Assembly: GCA_018857735.1 (NCBI GenBank)
Contig: JABMCL010000850.1
Coordinates: 47,501 to 111,500 of the forward strand
Direction of reading: 5' to 3'
DNA: 64,000 nt
DNA from: Alviniconcha marisindica
Lineage: Eukaryota; Mollusca; Gastropoda; Provannidae
The notes beneath the pieces were generated by a model. It was given only the letters and a program-made list of their open reading frames with translations. It was not told where the DNA came from and did not search any database. Made by a program: the position numbers and the translations under genes. Below are positions 1-13,200 of the stretch, in pieces. Every line of letters starts with the position of its first letter. Position 1 is the stretch's first letter.

Positions 1-52
1 GCGTCCAACCTGGAGCAGTTTGTGGCTAATGTCCAGACGATGTCTTCGTCTG
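1..52 (+). CDS. COPS3: COPS3 exon 1 (residues 2-18)
   Basis: Starts exactly at codon 2 ([14 protein letters not shown]) and ends phase 1 before the donor GTAAAT. The initiator ATG must lie just left of the window. Confidence 0.95.
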
Positions 53-3000
53 GTAAATATGTGACTTGTTTTGAGTTTGTTATGATTTGAGTTTTAATTT
101 GTAAGTGTATGCCTTCCTCCCGATTCTGCGCAGCCCTTCCAATGATTGCGCTATACTTCCCCGATCTTGATTAGTCAACTTAGTGTTAGAGTTAGGTGTT
201 ACCCTATCCCTAACCCTAACCCCCCCTCCCAGATTTGGGTTAAGGTTAGCTGATGCTAATGTTTGCGAATCCAGACTCCCAGGATTTGAGTTAGGGTTAG
301 CTAATACTTATGTTAACCTTAACTCCCCCGGATAAAGAATAGGGTTGGCAACAGCAAGATTATTACATATAACTTATAAGAGCAGTCGGAAAGGAGGCGT
401 ACACTGAAGGGTTTCCGTTAATTTTACATCTTTTTATCGCGATTGTTATTATAATGTTAATTTTAGTGTCCTAAACTCAAGAATATTTCTGACACCATTT
501 TCGTTGCAATTTTAGACAATCCTTAGCCAACCCTACCTGTAGTCGCTCTGGTAGCACATTTATAACTGTTGAATCATGAATGCGTTGTTTGATCCATATA
601 AATCATAATATATATGACTTAGTGCCAAAAGGTGTGCAAGAAAAGAGGACAGAGGTACTAGAAAATAAAGTTGACAGGATGTGAGCGAGTAATGAATTTT
701 TTGAATGAACACATGTGAAGTCATCCACCGGTGAAGGGAGAAGGCAGTGCTGCTCTTCATTCCTGAGACATTTGACTTTCAGTGTGATTTGTGACAAGAT
801 GTTGAACATTACACATTACAACAAGCCCACATCACTGTGCTGCTAATCATGCAGTTAACTGCGAAAACCCAACTGATCTTACAAGATGTGATCCACATGA
901 GTATTACCAAGTGAACTGTTGTTGTTCTGTGTCACACAGAACAGTATGCTATGCATAGTTTGTTGCTATAGATAATGTTCAACATACAGCCAATCTTGAA
1001 CATTTTTAAATGAATAAAAAGCAACACATTTTGAAACATAAACAGTTATTCTTTAATAGAACAATATGTGACATGGAAGAGTTGATGATTTTTTCCCTCA
1101 AATTTAAGCTTTTGACATAAACAGCAAATGATGTAAGAAATATGTGTACATTACTATTTCAACAAGATGTACAGTGCTGTTTGTTTCTTGATGAAAATGA
1201 TAAATCAGTAACTTTTTATTATTGTAAGTAAATAGACACAGCTATTTCCATGTGAACAGTTTTTGCTGCATTAATTTTGTTGTAGTGGATAACATAACAT
1301 TAATGAGATAACATGGTACTTTGTTTTTCATAACAAAATAAGTAATATTATTTAACAAACAAGTAAGTGTTTTGTAAGAGAAAATGGAGCCAGTAAGAGT
1401 GAGTGCAACTTTGCTGCTTTTGGGTGTCACAGGAAAACACACACGCAACCTGTCATCCATGCGTTTCTTGGTCATGTTGACTCGGGTGCTTAGGACAAAA
1501 ATAGTTGAACAGTTAACTTAAAAGTGAAAGAATTAATAATAATAAAATAAAATAAATCGTAATAAATATTATTTAAAAAAAATCACAGCCAAAGAATAAT
1601 GCTATTAAGATCGGCACCTTACATTTTTTTTAACTCTGGAAGGCAGACGGGTATGGTCACTATAATTATGTCGAACATTATTATTTTTACAGCTCGTGTT
1701 GTAATCATTAAAGTTCAACACCTAACTTGACGACTTTAACCTGTGTAAATTCAAATTATCTACCATATATGATGATTTGTTTGAAGACATAGTTTGTAAA
1801 CAAAATGAACTGCGTTAAGTGCAAGCAAAAAATATAAAGAATACAATCAGAATATACTGTTTATAACCATCTGCTGTCACACATTGCGATTTCAACACGC
1901 ACCCATGTTGTAAGAAACTTGGTGAAAACAAATTTACGAAAGCATCTGAACAAACTTTAGATCGACAGCAACAAAAACTCACTGTATGCTAACATTCTGA
2001 TACTTTTAAAAAGATTCGGCATATACCAGTATAAATATCATCGTATAACCGGAAGATTTGACTAAATCTCCGATGAACATTTAAATTAAGTTGAACGTTA
2101 TGGTCTTCAAAAATATTACCACACACCTTTCACATATCAGAACATCTCTTCCATGCGGCCATGTGCTAAAAGCAAATGACCCGGATGTGTAACAATAAAC
2201 ATGGCTAACCAGAAGTAGTGCAAAAGCACGAAAACTTATTTTTTTTGCTTTTGCTTGTTTAATCTAACACTTTGTTGAACGTTATTTATTGCAACAATTT
2301 TATGAAGAATGGCAAAATATATTTTAAAAACTACCCAGACATTTGGCAGTAAAATAAAACATTGGCACCTGATGCAGTGATGTACCAGTACCACAGTGAC
2401 TGGAGTAAAGTTTCGACGAAAGAGAAAGTCCGTTCTTTACTAGATTGTCTGCAGATGCTGGTCATGAAACATTTTAACACACATAACGTTCGACCAAGGG
2501 ATATTTCGGAGCCTCTAACTCCAAAAACAAAACTTAGTGATGATCAGTTTTGTATGCATTGTGTAAAGCAATATCTCTTCTGTGCAAATCGGTGACTGAG
2601 GTAATGTTTTGATTTGTCATGTATGTGAATGAAAGCATCGAAAGCACTCACCGTGAGCGTGTCCATTTTCAGGGGTCGAATTTTGTGGCGCTTTTCACTT
2701 TCAAAAAATAATATTTCTCCAGCTGCACCAGATTTGGAGCTCATATTGTTTCCACTGTGATACTGACCAGTTATGAACGCACACACAAAGAAATGACCAG
2801 TTATGAACACACACACAAAGAAACAACAAGACAAAGTGTTTGAAGCGGATTTTATTGACAGTCAAAAATCTGACCCCCCATTTGCGCACCTTTTGGCACT
2901 AAGTCATATATATATATATATATGTTCCTTGCAAAGTTGGAATTGGCTTGTTTTCAGAATTGAGCAGCTCAAAATGGGAATTTCTAAAATGAGCACCAAT

Positions 3001-6000
3001 TCCAATCACCAGCTCAATTCAGGAATTATATCGAGTGCAAAGTTGGAATGTGGTTCATTGAACATTGGAATATAATTGTTATGTAGTGCGACCAGTATAT
3101 TTCATGAATATTGCTGTTACTGAGGGGAACAAACTGTTCTTGGTAGAGTTTGCTTTGCTTTTTAAATACGGTTGGGAAGAAATCATTGTCAGTGACATGA
3201 CAGGTGCAGATAACACCACCACCCCCCACCCCTCTCTCTTTTTTTCTTCCTTATCGTGAATGTAAGACCCAACCCAAGATTTTGATCTTGATTAAATGAC
3301 ATTGCTGGCAACTGGACTACTTCTGGCATAATTATCACTCATACAGGGGCACTCTCATTGCTTTTACACTGACACGTCCTGGCAAAACAGCCAGAATCAT
3401 AATAATGCACATACTCCTGATGCCTCTCTCATGCACACACATTCTCTCATTCTGACAACAGTGATATATACTGTAGTAATTAAGTGCACAGCTGGTACAG
3501 TGGAGTAAGACAGAGAAAAAAACTAAAACAGGAGAAAAAACCCAAACACTTCATTCTCGACAGATTGGGGATCAACCTCAAGTCAGTGCCGATTGTGATA
3601 TTTTGCCTTGTTACTGAAACTAAAGGGCAGATATTCCATATAATTCCTGGCTTTTATTCAACCAGTGGTTACATGGCAGTGATCTTTTTCACCCATCTTG
3701 TTGCTTTGAAATGCAAGTGTTTCGCTAAGTAGTACTATTACTACTAGTACCAGACTGAGAGCAAGGCAATGGCAATTCAACACCCCTTTCAGTTTTACCC
3801 CCTCCCTGTGAAACATGTTGTTCAATGCAAGATGGATTAACTCCATGTTTGTTTGAGGTCTGTGTTAGTTTTGGGATAGGTAAATAAACATTAAATGACA
3901 TTACTTGCATGGGAAGCCAGCAAGGTTGTGGTATACCAGAAGATATGGAGAAGGGAAAAAATGATAGAACTAGAAAAAAAGCATTATGCTGGATGGTAAA
4001 ATGATTACTGGCATGAAAATTGAACTGGAGTCCAGTAATATTCCACTATACGTGACGGTTCCAAACTAGCAGAACTGGAGCAATTTGCTGAGCGGCTTCA
4101 GGCAATTGTGGAAAGCCAGTAGTGCTCCATTACAAAATGGACAGATCTCATTTGATCTGGTCGGCAAACAATTGATTCAGTTAATTGCCATTTTTGCAAT
4201 GGTTACTCGGAACTGGATCAATTTGCTTCCTTTACTCATGTATTGTTTTTCCATCAGAACAGCCTACCTCAGTTTTGTATGACTGATGCTGAGCTGATAG
4301 GAAATGTGTCCCAAAAGAAGTAAAATACAGAAATAATTGTCGCACAAATGATAGTTAAAATCAGTTATTTTTCTGCCATATTGAAGCATAGTTCACTGCA
4401 CATGGAAATATTGTGAGATCTATTTTGACTTTTTGAGACCTGAGTCCACCAAATCTGCTGTCAAAATGAGAAAGGCCATGATCTCCACCACCAATGACTT
4501 CATTCACTTGGTGGTAATAATAGCAATAGAACATGGGGTAAACATGCTAGCCTTGTTTTTCATGTCACTGATACAGTGATAGTGATAAGACTGATGGGTA
4601 CAAAATGACAGCACTCATGGACATGTTTTTGCGACTTTCAATTTCATTACAAACGTTGATTTTTAACAAATGGGATATATTTGTGAGAGAAAACTTTGCC
4701 CTTTAAGTTCTTTCTGCCTGGGCTGCATGTCACTATTTCTCCAACCCATCCCCCAACCCCCCAACCCCCACTCCCCCTCCGCATCTGACTGATTGAATGA
4801 TTTTGAACTTCCCTCTCCTGTAATCTTTCTATGTGATTGTCTGTCTCAGTGCCTGCCTCCACCTCCACCCCACACCCCCCTGTGGTGGGATACTTTCCCA
4901 GAATCCTGTTCATTTAATAAAACTGATGTTTTATTTATTTGTTTGTTTCAGCCTCATACACCAACTTGGTGGAGTATGTGAGCAAGAGCATGGATGCACT
5001 TGTCAAGAATCATGCACATCTTGACACTGCACTGGCTACACTCAGCTACAGTGAGCACTCGATCGGAGTTCAAGCTGTCTTGTAAGTACTGGTCAACACC
5101 AGCATTGGCCATCTTATTGGGCTATTTTTAAAATTGACACGGCATTGAGCTTTTAATAAATCAAGAGTTTAAGCTGTCTTGTAAGTACTGGTCAACACCA
5201 GCGTTGGCCGTCTTATTGGGCTATTTTTAAAATCAACATTGCGTTGTGCTTTTAACAAATCATGTATAAAGCAGATCAATTTGAAGAAAACAGTATTATA
5301 TATATATATGTTCCCAGTCTCGATCAGCTTGAAGAAAAATGTGTGTGATAGATAAACTGTGTGATAGATAAACTTGACTGCTGGTGACTGGTGGATGTGT
5401 CACTTTACAAAAGTACCAGGATGCAGGTCCTGTCTTGACTAAGATTTAACTGATGTCAGTGCCTTCCTTTTGTTTTGTCTAGAGCTGCAAATTTGTATGT
5501 AATTAGGATAAGTCACACTGTTTTTGATACTTTTTCACTACTGACTAGGTTCTAATGGTTAATCAGAGTAATTAGGGTAACAAACCATCTGCATGTACAA
5601 ATTGTATTTCTGATGAATACGGTTGTCTATATTTGGTACAATGCATAAACTGTTGTTATCAGGTGCTTGCCAATCTTTGGTAGGGTGCATTTGTTGTTAT
5701 TGTGATCAGTTTTTCTATTATAAATATGTAACCAGCTCTGACATAGGCTGACAAAGTTTCACCCACAAAGTGTCAATTTTGGCATTCCTTTTTAAAAATG
5801 CAACAGATGTGTGTCATTTATAGAGTGTGTGTCTGCATATTTTACCTTCTTTGTTGCCATTGCAGGGTGGTCAAACTCAGTGGTGCACACATCCAAGATT
5901 TTGAAACTCTGTTTGTGCAAGTACAAGAGTTCGTTACTTCCTGTAATGAACACATGATCAAATTTGCACCAGAGACTTGTAAGTTGATTTTCCTGAGCTT

Positions 6001-6180
6001 GCTGGGTACATTTTGCAGTTAGTGAAAGCTTACATACTGTGTAAATAACTGATATTGTGATAAGTGATGTACATGGTATTTATCATGATTTTACACTATA
6101 GTTGTCTGTACTCAAGGTTCATACACATGTATGGCAATGTTATTTTATCTGAAATGCTCTGCATCTTTAATATAATTAAA

Positions 6181-6230
<50 letters not shown>

Positions 6231-7178
6231 TATATATATACAGTAAATTATATTAACCCGGGTTAGAGGATGTAACCTTGTATAAATTTACTCGCATGCC
6301 AGATGAAAGTTACTGTAGGTGATTCAGGTCTTGTTATGTTTGAGTGTCTTTCGAGCGCAAATTAACTTCCTTGTTAGTTTTTTTTCTCTTTTTTTTTTTT
6401 TTTTTTAAATCAGTAGGCTTCTTACTTCTTTTGACATGCTGTCTGTAGTAATTTAAATAGTAGTACACTGTTCATAAATTTTATTGGGAACAAGTTCATT
6501 TTGTTGAAAAAGATTCTGTTTGCTCTTTGTCCCCTTGATGCAATACTAGGTGGCATTGATTTACACCTTAGAAATGGACTAACAACTGGCATTACACATA
6601 GTGATGATGATGATTATTTATATTATGTATTGGTATTATATTGATTACTGTTAAATATGACTTCTTCTTTTTAAAATTATGTAATAAGTAGAGCTTCTTT
6701 TGAACTGTATTCATACCTGTTCACATTTTCAGTTGCTGAATTGTGTCACAAGTTCACACAACAGCTGGTGGAGAGAAAACAGGTCAGTTCTCTGCTTTGT
6801 CTACTTTCAAATCTCTTCTCAAATTTCTTTAATCAGTAAATGAATAACACCTTTCTATGTAATTGTACTTCTAAAATATGTTCCTAAGCCAGATTTGCGT
6901 GTGTGTGTCTTGGGATAGGGGTGGGAGGGGGTTAGAGGATTGGGGGGGGGGGGGGGGGGGAGCAAGAGATAATGTGAGTATATTTTTCTATAGCACTGTT
7001 CCCTGCTGAGTGAGATGGAAGCACTTATTTACATACATGTAATCTTAAATTTACTAACATGTACATGGTATATCTATTATTACATACTTAATACACATTA
7101 TAATACTGTTGAACAGGTCCATAGAAAATGGTGAACATTATAACTATGCTATATCACACACATGCATGCACATAAATG

Positions 7179-7241
<63 letters not shown>

Positions 7242-10200
7242 AACTTGGTGAAACTGTAGGTTTTTATTAGATTTATGAATATTCTGAATGTAAGTGCCCT
7301 CAGCTCATATGAGGAGAGGTGCAGGTAAATGCTCATTATTATTTTAGTTCTCTGAAGTTCTCACCTTTGAAAATGGTCATGTGCAGAGCTCAATATGATT
7401 TGCATTAAAAAATTTCATTCTTTCAGTTAACTAGTCAGTCAAAGAACATGCCTCAGTAGACTTGTTTCATTGACATGAATTGATGTTTCAGCCCCAGCGA
7501 GGTATTGCTATTCTGTGCCAAGCAATCCGTAAAGCTCAGGTGCACCCAGCAGTTTTGACATCAATCCACCCAGCTCTTTGTCAGGTAACATTCATTTGAG
7601 TATAGATTTCTTTATGCTACTTTTAATTCACCACCTGCTTTACCATAACTATGTAAAGATGCATTCAGTAACTGCTATGTTTTTCTTTGTTGTCCCACAA
7701 GGTGCACGTTCAGAGGCAGAATCCCCCACAGTTTGACTTTGAGTCTGTTAACATGAAGCTAAGCCTTTTTCACTGACTATCAGGCTCATTCAAGTATATT
7801 CAAGCTCACTCAAGTACACTAGAGCAACAAAACAACGTGAATACCATTTGCTTCTCTTTTCCCAGTATAATGAAGTGAAGGAGGGAGAGATGTGTCTGTT
7901 ATGGGGTATGTGGGGTAGACTGAATATAAGAAATGACTTGTTGTATATGTTTGTTTGTTGAAGTATGTATAACAGTGATTTTGGGTGCATTTTGTTTCAC
8001 CCTGATGCTTGCCTTTGCAGCTCTGCCTCCTGGCCAAGAACTTCAAACCAGCTTTAAGTTTTCTGGATGTGGACATAACGGAAATCAGTCGAGAGGTCTG
8101 TATCATTTAGCGTTGATGCTGGTCATGCTAGAAGCAATGTTTTTATGTTTGTTTTTATTAATGTGCTACAGTTTCTACAGGAAAGCCTACTGCTTTAGTA
8201 TTAGATCACCCAAAGCAAATGATTGCCTTAGTCAGTCTATGCATTCAGTAGCATCTTCACTGACACTGTCGTTCATGCAGAAATGATGAACCTTTGCCAA
8301 GCCCAAATGTGTGTACCAAGGTCACCTTCAAACACAGAAGCAAGGTATATTTTGTAATGACTTAGTTGTTTATATTGGAAACAGTGAATAAATTGGAAAC
8401 CATTTGTACTGGTTTGTCTCATCTACATCAACAAGTGGGAGGCATCAGTAATGCAAGAGAAGGAATATGGATTTTTATGGCAAGTGATGCATTTGAGGAG
8501 GTGACCTTACTGTGGTAAATAGTCACTGCTAATGTCGTATTAATTAGGACCCAACTTAGCCTATGAAAACTGTTTGACCAAGAGATCTTACACATTAATA
8601 AGTTCAGAGTTAATGCTGTTACAGCTGAGTTCTGCATGTTGGTATCTTGGATTTAATTTAAGGATGAATAGTAGATTGTAACTGACTTGGTACATTATCC
8701 AGTAAAAAAAAAGGACTCTTGAAATTCTGCTTGATTTGTTTTTCACTGAGGCTTTCCTTTTCAGAGTGGTCACTATGATGCCAAGGATTTCTTGTCTTAT
8801 TTTTACTATGGAGGCATGATCTACACAGCTTTGAAGAACTACAATAGGGCCCTCTACTTCTTTGAAATGGTGAGGTCCAGTGTGTTAAAATTTCATAAGA
8901 TTTTGATTGCATTTTACAGGGGTAGGTCTGTGTGTTGGGGGTGGGTGGGTGGGGATATAACAATTGTCCAGTTATTTATAAACACACTATGCTATTTAAG
9001 TCTACATCAATCTGTTTATCCTATTTATGTTGTTGTTTTTAATGTGAGTGGTCTTTTGCGCATGATGCTCATATTTATAACATCTCGGCTCAAAGGTATT
9101 GTTTTTATGACAAGTTTGATTCCAATAATAGTAAGATTATGAGTATAACAGATGTTATGACAACTTCTTGCAGCTGAAAACAAGGTTGTCTAGCCCAGTG
9201 AATGTACTATAGTGCCAAGATCTGTATGTTGATGCTAAAGTGGTGCTAGTTTAGTTTTTGTCCTTAATGTTGTGCATGTATGCATGCATTCGTGTGGCAT
9301 ACATTGTGTGTATGCATGTGAGAGAGACACAGGGAGAGAAATGGTAGCATGACTTAAAGCATGCTGGCATCTTTCTGAACAGGCGGTCACCACCCCAAGC
9401 ATGGCTGTTAGTCACATTACGATGGAAGCTTACAAGAAGTTCATATTGGTGGCCCTCATAGTTCAAGGGAAGATTCCCACTCTGCCCAAGTATGCGCCAC
9501 AGGTTGTTCCACGCTACATCAAGCCCCTGTGCCAAGCCTATCATGACCTTGCCAATGCCTACTCCACCAACAACCCAGCTGAAGTTCGGTTGGTGATCAA
9601 CAAGCACAGCGACACATTCAACAGGGTGGGTTTTAGCATATGAAGTTTGTACACTGGCTGTGAAGCAATGGGTGGGTCACTTAGTTATAATAATACCCAG
9701 CTGACTACAAGGATCAGATCAGAATGAAACCTAGGACATCAAACCACAAGTAAAAGTCAGAATCGTTGCCCTTGACACACCACCTTATGACTGTTGGGGG
9801 GCGTGTGTGGGGGTGAAGTTCAGTCAGGAAGGCAAAAACTAGACACGTAATATTGCTGTTGCTAAGCAAGGTGCCAAAGCTACAGTCCGACCTAGTTCAC
9901 ACTTAATAGAGGAATGTTTAATAGCTCTGGATCCTTGGCAAAAAGAAGTTTAATTGTTGCATCCACACTGTAAGGTAGCAGGGACATGCTTGGTTACTAA
10001 GTGCATTTGACGCAGCATTACTGTGTCAGTTATGGCTGTACCCTCTAAGCCTCCATTGGCTTTGGCAGAAAACTTGTGTCATAAATGTTTAAATCTATTT
10101 TGCGTGTATAGGATCTGATGTTTTTAAAACCTTCTGTTTCTCAAGTCCTGACCAAGAGAACCTGGAATATGTAGTTATGCAGAAAGGAAAAAAAGAAAGA

Positions 10201-13200
10201 GAAGAAAAAAATAACAAAAAAATGATACAGTTTAAAGTGTTGACTTTCTTATTGGATGTGTAGGCACCTTAAGCATGTTTTCTGATAATGATGCAGCATG
10301 TTTGTACATTTGCAGGAAAACAACATGGGTCTGGTGAAGCAGTGTGAAACAGCATTGTACAAGAAAAATATCCAGAGACTTACGAAGGTGAGGCAGTTGC
10401 ATTTGTAATTATTAGTGCTCATTGCTTTCATCCATATATATCACACACATTTTTTGGTTGATTAAGTCTTTTACTCCTTTTTTTGGTTGATTAAGTCTTT
10501 TACTCCCAACTATGCATTGTAATGTAGAATCACTCCCCAAAATTGCAGAGTTTTCAAAGTGTCTGACATGTGGCTCCAAGATGGTGGCATGGTGCTTGTC
10601 CACAGATGAAGGGATTAATTTTGTTGTAGATATTCTGGTTTATGGTGACAAGCAGAGTTGTTGCCCTTTGAATCTCATTTATTCAGCTGAGGCAAAATAT
10701 TGTAGGCTGAGAATTTTATTCCCCATTCAGTATCCTATAAAAATGTATATTATCATATATCTCTTATGTTTCTTTGGGATTCTGTTTGAAGTTAAGTATT
10801 GTAATTCAAAAATTTGTGATTTTTTTTTTTTTTTTTTAAAGTGCTGTGAGTGAAATGGTTCAGTAACTTGTGTAATCTGAATGAATAGGCAATTTATTTT
10901 TCATGCCAGGCCAACTATATAGGTTACATCAGAGTGGAATGAATTAGAATGTTTGGGCAGGATTTCTCAGTGGAGTGCACTTCTTTAGCATCCACACATC
11001 GTACAGATTTCAGACTTTTTCTGTAGCATCATTACAGGCACTTGCGTAATCACAGACTGATCTGTCTGCTGAGTGTCTTTGTGCTTGTAGCAGTCATTCA
11101 GAATGTTCATATCAGTTTCATGTGTGCAGACATTCCTCACCTTGTCTCTGACAGACATGGCCAACAGGGTCCAGCTGTCCAATCCCAGGGAGGCAGAGAA
11201 ATATGTTCTTCATATGGTGGGTACACAGTGTTTGTTTCACCCTCACCTAACCCCTCCCTTCTGACACAGAGGCAGGCATATGATAGCTTACACACAGGAA
11301 GCTCTGTTCTAAGTCATTACTCTTTGATGAAAATTGCGAGTAAAGTTGATGCTGTTTTGTCAATTTTTGATACCTGTAAATACCTCATAACTCTGGCAGC
11401 ATGACCCATGTGATCAGGAGACATGTTTGCCAGTGTTACTTGGTCCTTTGACATCAGTAGCCCACCTCTGGGGTCTGTTCAGTGATGGAGTCATAATGCT
11501 AGTAAAACTTATTTTTTTCACGGCCACATTTGTTTCGGGTTCTGTTTTTGACATTTGTCCTGAGGCGACCCTATGCGGTGGATGGGAAATTAAAATCCAA
11601 GAACTGTTTTTGACTGATGTGTAGTTTCACCACACATTGACATCCTTATTTTTGTTTGTATTTACAGCTTATGTGTATGTGGGTGTTTTGGTTCGCAGAT
11701 TGAGGATGGGGAAATTTTTGCCACCATCAACCAGAAAGATGGCATGGTGCGTTTCCATGACAATCCAGAAAAGTACAACAGTGCTGCCATGCTTCTGGAG
11801 CTGGATAAAGAGGTGTCTATCTGTCCGCTACAGGCTTTTGTATTTGTGTGTGTATTTTGTCTGTGTACAGAGTTTGAAGGTAATGCAGTTACAGTGTAAA
11901 TGCAGCACTCTTGTTATCTGTTAAAATGTTGTACCAGTTGTACTCAATTTCTTTTTCTCCATGCTAAGTGCTGTAAGAAGCAGTAAAACTATTCAAATGA
12001 TAATTACAGATAAGCTTAGCACCAACTGCAGCTTTTCAAAACAGATATGTAGCTGATTTAGAAGTCTCTGATCATCAAACTAAAATCAGGAGGAAACAAG
12101 GAGAAATGTCACTTTGTACAGCAGTAAGGCAAATTTTGATCAGCCAGGTTTTTTATTTAAATGTTTGTATTCTTTTTGCAGATGCAAAAATGCATTAAAA
12201 TGGATGAAAAACTCAAGGAAATGGACAGAGAAATTGCAGTCAACCCCCAGTATGTCCAGAAGGTAAATGACATCCTCTTTTAGATTATTCAATCTTCTCT
12301 GCGTCTCCTCTCTCCCTCTTTTGCACACACACAGAGATAATTACTAAATTCATTACTTTACAATTATATGAAAAGGTAGGTAATAGGTTAAATGTATGAG
12401 GATGTATGACCATTTTTTGAATAAAGCATAATGATATTGCTGTTGTTATTGGTGACGTCGGTGGTTAAGGCACTGCTGGTTTGAATCCCTCATATGGTCA
12501 GTAACTTTCCATTTCTTCTTAGTCACAGGATGATAATCTCAGTGTCTACTCATTTTGAAGGGGGAAAAAAAGAAAAGCTAAGGTCCCATGGAACAGGGTC
12601 AGTGGAAGGCAGCAAATTCTGAAAAAAATCCACCAGAACATTATTGTTATTAACACCGAAGAGTCACATTCATTCCCAGTTTATGTCCAGAAAGAAAAGG
12701 GCATGTTGGTCAGAAAAATAGGTTGCCTGAATCAGGAGGATTGCTTCCAGAACCCATTTAGTTCAAATCTTGGTGTGCAATGTGTGTGCGCATGTGTGTG
12801 TGTGTGTGACATGATTTTTTTCTTTGAAAGTTTCTATGGCTTATTCATGAGACAAACTCTGCAAAGTACTACTGAGTATGTGCAGGTTGGGGCCATCCTG
12901 TTACCAGAACCCCACACGAACCACTTAAATCCCATCTCAGTTGAGAATAAGCAGCTTTTTGAAGCTACTGGGGATGATGCACATGTACTTGGAAGAAAAT
13001 CAGGTTCTGATTTATCTGTGGACAATGGCAGTAATAATCGTAATTGCAATAATGATAATGATAGTAATTAAATTTGAAAACATCCTCTCAAAAGAGAAAA
13101 ACTGAGAGCAGCTTACTCTTGCCCACCTGTAGTATTGATCTGTGTTCTCTCCAGGTGAGTGGCGTTCACGACGAAGAAATGCCAGCATCAACAAGCAAGG

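Noticed and set aside
1380..1490. A possible THAP-like zinc-finger start (AAFGCHRK) in the transposon
   Set aside because: The first zinc-binding Cys is missing, the frame ends within 30 codons, and the other copy has a frameshift at the same place.
2362..2595. A 77-codon frame conserved in both transposon copies
   Set aside because: It opens with TTG rather than ATG. About ten differences between copies change amino acids while hardly any are silent, so it looks neutral rather than protein-coding.
7154..7336. Val-Cys-rich short proteins over CA/GT tracts (also at 14680, 55813, 59767)
   Set aside because: Direct translation of microsatellites.
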